From Nelumbo lutea (Eukaryota > Streptophyta > Magnoliopsida > Proteales > Nelumbonaceae): a stretch of 64,000 bases of DNA. The stretch covers positions 208,134,348 to 208,198,347 of the forward strand of contig JAKGHH010000001.1 in assembly GCA_022828595.1 (NCBI GenBank). Direction: 5' to 3'. A program made the translations under genes and the position numbers. This document shows positions 52,600 through 63,350 of this stretch, one piece after another. The stretch's first letter is position 1, and every line of letters begins with the position of its first letter. The notes beneath the pieces were generated by a model. It was given only the letters and a program-made list of their open reading frames with translations. It had not been told where the DNA came from and did no database searches.

Positions 52600-53816
52600 G
52601 GTCGCTCTTGTGTCGGTAACAAAATCGAGTTGGATTAACCCACTCATCGATTGTCTGCTCCACGGGACCCTGCAAGCAAAATGCAAGGCTGCTCAGAGGG
52701 TAGAGCGACAGTTAGCCCAATATGTTCTGGTTGATGGGCGGCTGTATAGGAGATCCTTCACGCTCTCATACCTACGTTGCTTGCGGCCTTCAGAAGTGGA
52801 TCAAGTACTATGCAACATTCATGAGGGACTGTATGGAGGACACCTGGGGGGAAGGGCACTTGCCTAGAAGACACTGAGTCAAGGATATTACTGGCCTACC
52901 ATGAAGGCAAATGCCCTCGAGCTCGTCAAGAAGTGTAACAACTGCCAAAGGCATGCCAACATCCCTCGGCTACTTGCTGTCGATCTGAAATACCTCACCA
53001 GCCCATGGCCTTTTTCTTAATGGGGAAGAGACTTGCTCAGACCTTTCCCCACAGCAACCGGGCAAAGGAGGTTTCTGGTCATGGTAGTAGATTACTTTAC
53101 CAAGTGGGTAGAGGTCGAGCCCTTGGTAACCGTTACATTCTGAAAAAATATAGTATGTTGTTTCGAACTACCTCGCATGTTAATATCCGATAACGAGAAG
53201 TAGTTCGAAGACATCAAGTTCCAGAACTAGTGTGCCAAGGTGGGTAGCACACCCACAAGCGAAAGGACAAGCTGGAGTAACAAACAGGGTGATTCTCCGT
53301 GGACTGAAAGCTTAACTGGCCTTAGCTAAGGGATTATGGGTGGATGAGTTGCCTAGTGTCCTTTAGGTGTACTGAACCACCATCAAGACCACGATGTGTA
53401 AAACACCCTTCAACCTCACTTATGGTACAAAGGCAGTGATCCCAATAGAGATCGAAGTGCCAACATTGCGACTCGAGGCTTACGATAGGGGAGCAAATGA
53501 TGATGAGCTTCGTACCAACCTGGAGCTGATAAAAGAGGTATGGGACTTGGCCTACATTTGGACAACGGCTTACCAACAAAGAGTAGCTCAGTACTATAAC
53601 GCCTAGGTCAGGAAGCAACTAATCAGAGCCGGCGACCTTGTCCTTCGCAAGGTAATGGTACCCAAGCCAAGTGTGGGTAAGCTTGGTCCAAATTGGGAAG
53701 GTCCTTACCGGGTGAGATGGCTGTTCGGAGAAGAAACCTATGAGCTTGAGACCATGGAAGTAAAATAGGTACCTCGATCTTGGAACAGTGACAACCTAAG
53801 GAGATACTACCTATAA
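52600..53816 (+). pseudogene. Tat integrase, broken
   Basis: Zinc-binding part: CNIHEGLYGGHLGGRALA and LVKKCNNCQRHANIPR. Core: VMVVDYFTKWVEVEPLVT, then LISDNEK and LTYGTKAVIPIEIEVPTLR. C-terminus: LVLRKVMVPKPSVGKLGPNW, EGPYRV and VPRSWNSDNLRRYYL, ending at 53816. Stops at 52866, 53019, 53143 and others prevent translation. Confidence 0.85.
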
Positions 53817-54435
53817 ATCTCAACGCAAGCAAAAAACGGCTAGTCCTTAGATCACCGAGCTGATCATATGGACGATGAACTGGAGAGAGGACCTTATGTC
53901 ACAACCAGAAGCCTAAGGACTATAGTGCCAAGCTGACCAAAGGCCTCGGCACGATATAAAACCCAGTCACCTCTTTGGCAAGGGCAGAAAAGTCATAGTC
54001 TTCTCTTCAGCATAGGCTGTATAAGACCCAGTCGTCTCTTCGGCACGGGCTCATTGAATCCCAATTGCTTTGGCATCGGTAGGGCAAAGTAGCCCGGGTA
54101 CAGATAGGTTGAGCATGTATACCCTATGGTGTTTGCCCACCCCATCATACAATAATGATTGTTCCTATTCAAGTTCGAGAATAACCTCGAGTTCGGGAGT
54201 GACCTATACTTCAAAAAATTTTGCTCCTATATGGTCTAGCTCGCAAGTTCGAGAGAAATCTACACTTAGAAAAAGTTTATACATAAGGTGCTTTGCAAAA
54301 TACTTATAATCCATTGATAAAATGCTTCGAGTACATAGAAAAGAAAATATAAGAAAGAAAGATCACAATTGTTTAGCCGAGCTCGGAGGCTTGAGACATC
54401 AAGTATTAACAAAAGGGGGTCCAAGAAAAGAGGCA
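53817..54435. other. Non-coding spacer between Tat integrase and the antisense ORF
   Basis: It contains a short repeat of the type ggcccg/gtcgtctcttcggca, including three acccagtc-like phrases at 53955-54060. No gene is seen. Confidence 0.4.
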
Positions 54436-54934
54436 TCAGTTAGCTTGGGGCTCCTCATCCCCGACAGAGGCTTTAGCAGGCGGATCTGTCTCCATGCAGT
54501 CCTTGGTAGCATCAACCTCCTTTCCCTCTCCTACCGTCTCATTGTCTAGTAGGTCATCGTCGCTCTCCACCTCGGAATCCGGATCCTTGGTAGCACCAAC
54601 AGCCATCTCCTTGGTGATCTTGGACGTGGTGATGGCACTGAGGTCGAGATAGAGAAATTCATGTCGGGTCAACCACCTACTGAGCTTAAACCCCTTGTAG
54701 TAGCCCGCTGTCCCAGCCTTGACCAACCTCTCTTGAAGTTCCGTTGAAGAGTTATGATCCTCGACCACCTTGACCTTGGCCTCCTCCATCACTTGAAGCA
54801 GGATTTCAGTCCACTCCTTCACACGAGCTTCGAGGTTCTCATTCTTTCTCTTTAGTGCCGCCTTGCGCTCCTTGAGCTACTTTTTCTTTGCCTCAAGCTC
54901 CGTCTTCTACGACAAGCACAGAGTGGGCACCTCG

Positions 54935-57575
54935 CCGAATCGGGTTACTCAAACCTAGCCATGGCTTATGCTCTCTTGGCCCTCGAAACTATGCTTCACC
55001 TCGCTGACTCGAGCTACATCTTCACTCCGAGGGGGCCCCACTGCTGCTACCTTAAGGAGACCTGACCGCTTCAAACGCGAGTGTGGAAACTTTTACCCAT
55101 GAGTTGCCGAACAGCACTCGCCTTGTGATGAGCTTCTGTTGCTGCAAGTGATCCACCTGAAAACTGAGCATGTCCACCTGATACTTTGCCGGTGTAGAGC
55201 CGCCATGCTCCAACAGCCAATGTACCCACATTCCTAACAAGGCTCACGTGTCTACCCCCGCACGAGGACAACAACCAATGCGTCTACCCCTGCAAGGGAA
55301 GCTGTTTTAGGGTCATTAGAATGGGGACACAAACAATGAATGGCCTCTTGCTAGGCCTGATAAGCAATCTGCTCGGACAGTGTGCCCACATTCCTATCAA
55401 GGCTCACACATTTTCCCCCGTATGAGGACAACAACCAATGCGTCTGCCTCCGCAAGGGAAGCTGTTTTAGTGTCATTGGAATGGGGACACGAACAATGAA
55501 TGGCCTCTTGCCAAGCCTGATATGAATTCTGCTCAATCCTGGGTGGAAGTGCCTAGGGACCGCACCCCAAAAAATGCTGCTTGTCGCAATGACCGCTTCA
55601 ACTGGCTCTGGGCTAATCTGTTGAAAACCAACTGCGACTGCAATTATCCAACTTGCTCTGTACCAACTATCACGAGGGTAGTTTTACAGCGGAAGAAAGC
55701 CGTGTAGCATCCAGACCAAGGTAGGCTAGGACAAGCCTTTGTGCGCTTAGAGGCTAGGAGTTGCCCGATGGGATGGCTCCACCAAAGTCAGTAGCACTAG
55801 ATTATGACCTCAAGTCCAATGGCCGGGGCACTCTCCTGGCTCAGACCGGTCCTTGGGAGGCTTCTCTTACGTGCTAAAGGGGACAACCATAATGCAAGGC
55901 GACTATGCACCGATGAGGTGACTTGGCACCGATGTGAAGGGTCTCCTGTATGCCAATGATGATAGGCAACCGCTTGGGCCGGAACACACCCGTGTGCTAG
56001 AGGGAACGGGATAGCTCACTCAGCTTGGGCAAGGGGCTGGCGTAGTGAAGGGTCATGCTTGAGCCAGACCCGCATGCCAAACCTCCCTTGAGTATCGGGA
56101 GCGTAGTGCTGGTCCAACACTATCCCCATGAGCAAGTGTGCGCCCATGAGGAACCCTGGTAGCCATGCTAGCTGTTAACCAGGGCCGCCCCGCAAGGGGA
56201 TGAAGGTCTAGGAGTGCCAAGGTTAGGCACCCAAGGAGGTCGACCACCCCTCCTCAAAGAGTACGTTAAGCTTTTGGTGGTCTGCTTGAAGATAACATCA
56301 ATTCTCCCAAAAATCTTACAAGCAAAAATGACGGTGATGTCGAACCATAACAGGCTCCCCCACTCAATCCATTGTCGTCCTCGACAATGGTCTTCCTCGT
56401 GAATGGGCGTCTGTGTCCCGCGCCATCCACTTCCTTGCCAGTTCTAGGGCTCGTCTGGCTAGCCCGGGTCTTGCCTATGTTGGTGTCCATTTATGGGGAC
56501 GGAACCATTTCACCATGCCGCCCTGCCTGGACTTCACCTCCTAGTGTTGAGGTTACTCAAACCGCGCAATGGCTATGCCGTCGAACTGTGAAAGAAGGGC
56601 CCTCAAAGAAATGTGTGTGGTGCTTCATGGAGGTCTGCCCCATGTATCATATTACCTCAAGGCTCAATCGTCTTCTTGGTAGCTTTTCAGTGATGCTACC
56701 GAACACGCTGATAGGTCTATTCCTCATGTTGGCGATGACCTGGGTACCCTTTCACCATGCTGGCCTGTAGACTTAACCTCGCCGATTCAGGTTACTCAAA
56801 CCTAGCCATGGCTTATACTCTCTTGGCCCTCGAAACTATGCTTCGCCTCGCCGACTCGGGCTACATCTTCACTCCGAGGGGGCTCCACTGCTACTGCCTC
56901 AAGGAGACCTAACCACTTCAAACACGAGTGTGGCAACTTTTACCCATGAGTTGCCAAACATGCACTCGCCTTGTGATGAGCTCTGGCAACTACAAGTGAT
57001 CCACTTGAAAACTAAGCATGTCCACCTGATACTTTGCCGGTGTAGGGCCACCATGCTTCAATGGCCAGTGTACCCACATTCCTAACAAGGCTCACGCGTC
57101 TGCCCCCGCATGAGGACAACAACCAATACGTCTGCCCCCGCAAGGGAAGCTATTTTAGGGTCATTAGAATGGCGACACAAACAATGAATGGCCTCTTGCT
57201 AGGCCTGATAAGCAATCTGCTCGGACAGTGTGCCCACATTCCTATCAAGGCTCATGCGTCTACCCCCGCATGAGGACAACAACCAATGCGTCTACCCCTG
57301 CAAGGGAAGCTGTTTTAGTGTCATTGGAATGGGGACACGAACAATGAATGGCCTCTTGCCAGGCCTGATATGAATTCTGCTCGATCCTGGGTGGAAGTGC
57401 CTAGGGACCGCACCCCACAAAATGCTGCTTGTCATAATGACCGCTTTAGCTGGCTCTGGGCTAATCTACTGAAAACCAACTGCGGCTGCAATTAGCCAAC
57501 TTGCTCTGATACCAACTGCGGCAGCAATTCGCGCATTATTTTTTAGCTAGTTGATCTCGCTACAAGCTAAGTTGA
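54935..57575 (-). mobile_element. Repeat-bearing insertion inside the Tat antisense ORF
   Basis: Two direct repeats of about 740 bp, 54931-55670 and 56778-57520, begin ctcgccga(a/t)tc and flank about 1.1 kb of unique sequence. Near the end of the second repeat gctctgataccaact (57505-57519) is the complement of a tRNA-iMet primer-binding site, mutated in the first (gctctgtaccaact). This suggests leader sequence of an LTR element on the minus strand. The whole is bracketed by gcac(a/g)gagtgggcac(c/t)tcg at 54916-54934 and 57576-57594. Element type is not settled. No protein motif was seen. Confidence 0.55.
55222..55540. repeat. 160-bp tandem pair (also present at 57070-57380)
   Basis: cccacattccta(a/t)caaggctcac recurs at 55225 and 55385 with ggacaacaaccaatgcgtct and aagggaagctgttttag following. 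The same tandem pair is present in the second direct repeat (57070-57380), so it predates the larger duplication. Confidence 0.8.
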
Positions 57576-58910
57576 GCACGGAGTGGGCACTTCGGGAGGA
57601 CTCTTTGGCTTCAAGAGCTCATTTTAAATTCACCTTGGACTAGTTGGCCAAGGCGTGGATAGAGGAGTTCACTTTCCGAAAGAAGAAAACAAGCATAAGT
57701 TTGAAGAAAAATCTAAGTATGAAACAATTTGAAGGCCAAATATGTACCACCATGCAGTGCGTGGCCGCTCGGGCCCCGATCTGGTCTACCGGCAAGTCAG
57801 CCCAATGAGCAACCTCCTCAGCAAACATTACGTCCTTGCTCTTGAGAAGGCTAAACTTCAGAATCAAAATGCTTTGGACTGAAGTATCGCTGCTCGAAGA
57901 GGTGACAGTTGTTGGTACGGGCTGAGGCTCTAAAGAGGTGGTCTCCTCGGGCATGCGGGGTTGGGTGGCCTTGTTTGGGTCTTCCTCGACTAGGTCAATC
58001 ACGGAAGGCTATTCAGCGATCGGTGGATGTTCGGGAGCAGAGACAGCGGCATCAGAGGTGGTGTTCTTGGTGTGAAGGCGAGCCTTCTTGGAGGCCATCT
58101 TCTTCTTCTTCCCCTTTTACATGCTCCCGAAGAGTTCATCGGCAGGGATGTCGTCTATGATAGTTGTAACAAGTGACGAGCCAAGTTAGATATGACACCG
58201 GAGTAAAACAAACAGGAAAAAGGTACAACAGTTAGCGACCTACCAGGAGGGCTCAGACAGACTTGCACGAGCTTCTCCTTGGTCATAAAGTTTATGAACT
58301 TCAGGTCGATCTTCGCCCAAGATCGGACCTCCTCCCTTGTCTTTGGGTCCAGTCTGACAATGGGGTCTTGGATGGCTGCCCTCCAGTGAGTCGGGAAAGG
58401 CCACCCTTCAGTGTTACGGACCATGAAGTAGCATATCTTCCAGGGCGGGACCTTGTTTGGGAGCTCATGCAATAGCTTGTACCTAGGGCAAGGAGACATA
58501 TAGTAACTTTGCTTGTGCTCAGGTAGAACACAAGACAAATTCTTTTTTATGGAAAGGATCGAAGAGAAGATGTTGAGGTCTAGAGGTCGGTTGTAATTGT
58601 GGAAAAGGGCAATGGCACCTATGATGTTATGGATAGAGTTCGGATGTAGCTGGTTTATGGAAATGTCAAAGAACTTAATCACTTTGATTATGAAAGGGTG
58701 AGGTGGAAGACGCAGCCCGGCTATGAGCTGCTCGTCGAAGATCACGATCTCGTCATGATCATGGTCGAAAGGGAAGTTTTCTAAAGGAATACTGTATACC
58801 ATGTCGTCGGGAAGCCTGTACTGAGCTACCAGAGATAGGAGCCTGTTCGCTGTCATGGTAGACGGACTGAAGCTGTCCAGCAAACGACCTCGATGCGAGG
58901 TGGAGGCCAA

Positions 58911-59591
58911 TCTTCTGGAGGCCTCTCGCTCTCACTGAGGTGAGTCCGCCTTGGATGGATTGGAATCCACATCCTATGCCGAAGTGGCCACCTCGGTAGG
59001 ATAAGGCTCCGCGGCCTGTACCGAGGAGCCCACCTCGGCCCCAACGGACTCACCGCTCCTGCCTAGAAGGCTATCTAAGCTAGCATTAGACATTCTAACA
59101 GAAAGGACAACGGAAACAAAAGTAAAGGAAGACAAACTCACCAAATGAATACCAAAAAGAGCAAGACGACCTCGGACCCAGGAATAGCTAACACCGAGCT
59201 GAAAGACTTGAACGTGACCTCAAGGACTTTGGATTTGTGGTTTTTGGCAAAGAAAATGTGTCCTTTTGCCCCTATTTATAACCAGTTTATCCAGGAATCA
59301 ATGGCTGAGATATGCACAATCCAACGACTCCTAGGAAAACAGGCTACATGCCTCCCGAGGTTGAAATTAGTTTAGCGTGCATTTTACCGTCCGCCAAGAC
59401 TATAATTGGCTTGACATCCACGTGTACCTGATACGTGATATAGGTCACTTCCTGGTTGAGCCAAAAGGTCAAGCAGGTCTGACCAGCGATCCGCCCTCCA
59501 TATCACCTAGACTTCGCACCAAATCCACCTGGGCTCGTCATGAACTCCCCGAACCGGGTCAGGACCCCTGGCAAGAGGAGTGGAGGGCAAT
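58911..59591. other. Tat 3' untranslated region before the 3' LTR
   Basis: 5' part of the antisense frame region (glutamate/proline-rich reading on the minus strand) and then non-coding sequence. A purine-rich tract aagaggagtggagggcaa lies directly before the 3' LTR. Confidence 0.5.
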
Positions 59592-60238
59592 TGATGAGGG
59601 GTGATTTGACACGTCCTAGTGAGTAAAGACCACGTGGACACGATCTACTCGGAGGGTGACAACTCAGCAAAAGGAGCCTAATCAGCAATTTTCAGAACTT
59701 GGGTGTTCGGTCACCTCAACATAGAGTCACCTCGGTGTAAAGGCATCTCGATACCTAATCCAGTTCAAGGCTCAAGACCGGGAGTGACACATCATTGACT
59801 CCAGAAGCTGCCCAGCGAATTCCGAACCTCATGGGATCACGCCACATAACGGCAGGCCTTATCCTCTCCCCTCCCAAATTAGACAAAGACGATAGACTTC
59901 CTTAACTAATATGTTACTCCCCGACTAAAGCGGAAACGGGTCTCATCTACTCAAGCCGAAGAACTCGAGACCATTTCGTGAGACCCACGGTAGCTCAGCT
60001 ATATAAGGGCAACAACCCCTCTAGGGCCCAGGGACGCACGATTGTTTACATTCTAGCTCTCTAGCATCCAAAACTTTAGCTTGCAACCACAACATATTAC
60101 TGACTTAAGCATTAGAGCAACCTCACCGGGTCTTCCACCCCAATCTCTCTGATCCTTATTTCATAGATTGATCCAGTTCACCACATGAGCATGTCTAGAC
60201 AACCCTCCGGCTAGGAGCTTCCAGATCGTGCATCATCA
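59592..60238 (+). repeat. 3' LTR of Tat element 1
   Basis: 647 bp with the same order of blocks as the 5' LTR, including the TATA-like ctatataagggcaac at about 60000, and ending catcatca. Confidence 0.88.
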
Positions 60239-61279
60239 ATTCGAATGCAAACTGTTGGATAAAAGCTCAATTTGATTGCATTCTTATCTAAAACTACGAT
60301 GGGTAAGAAGGTGGGCTTCTAGATTGGTTAGAATAGTCACCGTTATTGATTGTCCAAATCAATAATTTTTTACCAAAATTATTGGTTTTTTTCTTGTTGA
60401 TGCTCGGTTCGGCCGAGGGCAACAAGGTAAATTCACTCCCAAGCTTCGAAGGAAGGCCGAAGGCTTTGAGGGTCCAGAGGTGATGAGTGAAGGCCAAGGA
60501 TTGGAGGCCAAGGCAAATCGTTCCTTCATATACTATAGAAGTCGAGGGCTAGTACTGAGAAGGACTTCCGAGGGAAGATGAAGTATTGTTCCCGTAGTGA
60601 TGAATCTGCAAGGGAGGAGGTGTTAGAGGCCTTGGGTGAGAACCCGAGACGAGGACTCCGACAGTCAAGTTAGTATGCATGCAAGGTAAGTAGTGAGTCT
60701 GGAGCCGAGGGGTCCAAACAAGGTCTTAGATAGTGCTAAGTCCTTGGAGGAGAGAGCACTAGATATCACAAAGGTTTCCAATCCCTTACATTGTGGGGGG
60801 TGCCTTGCATTTATAGCCAGAGCTGCCAGGGGGTAGCCTGGCTCAGATGGTCCAAATGCAAGCCGTACAAGGGCCTAGCAAGATGTTCTAGAGCCACACA
60901 ACACTCTACGATTGAGTCTACCTGGTCCATGTCGGGTAACCCTGAGCATCCTCATGGTACACATATGTTGGCACCCTCTATTCGATACGCGTCAGCCTTG
61001 TACAGGCCAACCGAAGGTTGGACATTTAGGTCGAGGTAGGGGGAGGCCTGCACGACAGTTGAGAAGTGTCCCTGTCTGCTCCAAGACGAGGAGGCAGTTG
61101 TCGTGGCTCACTTGCTTGTGCTGGGGACAGTCAAGGCCAAGGCTTTGGTGGAGAAGGAGCTTCCCCTGGTGTTCGTGGGGCTCAATCCTACCCCCCTTGG
61201 TAGGAGAGGTTTCATAGTTTTCTTTAACACGTTCCTTTCGTCCTCGTCTTATGCTATTGATTCATTCTCTTCCTTTTGT

Positions 61280-62607
61280 AGAGGTGCCAATGGTTGCCAA
61301 GAAGTTGTTGCTCGAGAGTGCCCGCACTAAATAGAGGGCCTAGGTGGGGAGGAATGCAGGAGGGTAGACGCCGAGGAGGCCTGTCGAGAACGTGCTTGTG
61401 AGGGATGAGCAAACGTCGGTCCCCACCAAGGGGGCCATTCAGCAACAACTCCCTGTCAAGGGAGCCACTCAACAAGTCCCCATAGGCCGCAAGGACAAAG
61501 GGAAGAGGTCGGCTAAGGGGGCCAAGAAGCCCGCCGAGGTAGCTGAGGTGGGTAAGAAGAGGCTTGCCAAAGAGGCCTTGAGAGAGCAGCCACCAAAGAA
61601 GGCGGCCCATTGTGAGCGTCTCGTTAGGGACACTACAAAGAAGACACCCACTAAGGGGCACCACACAGGGCCCTCATCCACCCCCCTTGTCAGCACAAGA
61701 ACTTGCTGAAGGAGCCAAGAAATCCTCTAAGGTCTTCCTTCCCCGGTGGTCAATTTGCGAGGGGACTTAATAACTGAAGAAGGGGTCATGTAGGCCCTGG
61801 TGAGCAGGGCGATCCTCTTGAGGGATCGCTTCAGGATGATGCAGAGCGATCCTCGATCTGTCCATGACAAAGGGCTTTTCCACTTGGCCGAGGTAAGCTT
61901 TTGTCCTCCTGCTTTGTCTTTTGGTTCTTTCTTTGTTGCAATCCTTATTGATAACTCTTGTTACAAGCCTGTCTTCACTTTGTTGGTCTGGGAGACCAGA
62001 TGAGCCTTACCTTGGCACACCTGGGTAGGCTTGAGAAGGAGAAGTTGAAGCTCCAGGCTGTTGTCACCGCTGCCGAGGACAAGCGAGACACTTTGAGGAA
62101 GGCTCACAAGGATGAGCAACTGCTCCAGACATAGCTAGAGGCCGACATGAAGGCGTCGCAGGCCCACCTCGCCCATGAGCAAGAGGAGAGGGACCGCCTC
62201 GACAGCATCATCACATAGGTTGAGTGGTGGGTGACCCAGGCCGAAGGGCGGGCTACTGAGACTGAGAAGTGGGCAGCCGAGGTGGAGAAGAGGGTTGTGG
62301 AGGTAGTAGTCGAGATAGAGAAGTGGATGGCTAAGGCGGTGGCCGAGGTGGTGGAGGCCTTCAAGAAGTCGCTAGAGTACCAGTAGGCCCTTGCGGAGTA
62401 TGCCTCCACATCATACCTAAATGGCATCAAGGACACCAAGAAGGCTCTCTCGCAGGTGATGCCCTATTTTGATGTTGAGGGGTTGAAGGTGATTCCTGAC
62501 TCCCCCGAAGAGACTAAGGCTGCTAATGACTTTGCCCTCCCCCGGCTGGTGGTGGAGCCTAGAGGGGTTCTTCCTGTCTTTGTTTTTTCTTTCCTTTTTA
62601 TGATGTA
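61280..62607 (+). pseudogene. Extra ORF of Tat element 2, opposite in strand to pol, coiled-coil, broken
   Basis: Reads VPMVAKKLLLESARTK, then a basic stretch KDKGKRSAKGAKKPAEVAEV (about 61480-61545), then LAHLGRLEKEKLKLQAVVTA, EDKRDTLRKAHKDEQLLQT, ASQAHLAHEQEERDRLDSII, and ends EYASTSYLNGIKDTKKALSQ then VMPYFDVEGLKVIPDSPEET. The heptad-like charged pattern suggests a coiled coil. Stops at about 62133, 62217 and 62383 break it. It corresponds to the C-terminal part of the antisense ORF type seen in Tat element 1. Confidence 0.65.
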
Positions 62608-63350
62608 AATGTGCTCGGCCTTCGAGGTCATAATTTTTTTGTAAATGCTTACAGTGAATGGAATGAAAAATACAAGCATTTTTTGTACGATGTGTTTTCT
62701 CCTTTTCTCTCTTCTTTTTCTTTTTCCAAGAGGTTACTGCCCATCCCAATGAAGAGATCACAGTTCAAAAAATGGCTCATTTTAGGTACACGCTCGCTTT
62801 TGATTGTTGAGGGGGCCGAGGCCGAGGCATAGGTATGCGACAAAGGTGCAACTTGCCTAGCTCATTTTTCTCCCAAGTGTTTACTTAGGCTAGGCTAAGG
62901 TGGTCTGCCGAAGTATGGGTGGGAAGTCGAAGCCAAGATGTAGCTCGCCTGGCTGGTCTCTTTCGCAAGTGGTTACTTCGGCGAGGCTGAGGTAGTGCTC
63001 AAGGGAGGTCGGGGACTTGGGCTGAGGCAAATTGTCGAGTTGGTTAAGGCTGTCGTTTATTTAATCACGCTAAGTATATACGACTAGGAGGCCATCCGCC
63101 GTCGAGGCGGGTGGTGAGGCGTTCAATGCCTCGATCGTCTTGATGTATTTTAGTTTAGCAAGGCATTAAGTTAGGGTGTTCGCCACTAGTTATGCGCCCT
63201 GGCGACGATCCAACACGAGTGCGTGGTCCTCGAGAGAGGCTTCGCTCTTCAACCAGTCATGAAGCCGAGGGGTCAAGGGGACTTAGTGAGAACATGCACT
63301 AAACACTGGGTCGAAGAGGAACTTTGCATTTCATTCATCAAAATTTGCAT
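62608..63350. other. Tat element 2 spacer, no gene seen
   Basis: Between the extra ORF and integrase. It has repeated ttcggcgaggc/ttaggctaggctaagg phrases (62885-62990). No coding motif. Confidence 0.4.

Larger units (their letters stand above)
54436..58910 (-). pseudogene. Antisense extra ORF of the Tat element, split by an insertion
   Basis: On the strand opposite to pol, 58155-58910 is a 251-residue frame with LVAQYRLPDDMVYSIPLENF, IAGLRLPPHPFIIKVIKFFD, INQLHPNSIHNIIGAIALFH and YYMSPCPRYKLLHELP. This resembles the 'putative gypsy type transposon' domain often found in plant Tat-lineage extra ORFs. 57640-58002 is a low-complexity linker. 54436-54900 is the C-terminal charged region (KRKNENLEARVKEWTEIL, VEDHNSSTELQERLVKAGT). 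The 54935-57575 insertion separates the halves. The function of such ORFs is not established. Confidence 0.75.
48095..60238 (+). mobile_element. Ty3/gypsy retrotransposon, Tat type, 12.1 kb
   Basis: LTRs 48095-48757 and 59592-60238 both begin tgatgag and end catcatca-like. They share long blocks (for example gttactccccgactaaagcg and ctcaccgggtcttc). A primer-binding site ttggcaccgtctgtggg follows the 5' LTR and a purine-rich tract precedes the 3' LTR. Internal order is gag, reverse transcriptase, RNase H, a second RNase H, integrase, then a long 3' region with an antisense extra ORF. Dual RNase H and extra ORFs are known features of the Tat lineage. No matching 5-bp target duplication is seen (cctcc left, attcg right). 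The element is defective. Confidence 0.88.

Noticed and set aside
56214..56770. Possible host gene in the unique part between the 740-bp repeats (132-codon plus frame)
   Set aside because: No family motif, overlapping frames on both strands and GC-rich composition shared with the surrounding element.
47850..60240. Clean 5-bp target duplication for Tat element 1 (attcc against attcg)
   Set aside because: attcc lies 4 bp outside the LTR start and would require an LTR beginning with ctcctg, which the 3' LTR does not share.
61254..61664. 136-codon minus-strand leucine-rich frame
   Set aside because: Antisense shadow of the lysine/alanine-rich plus-strand extra ORF of the second Tat element.
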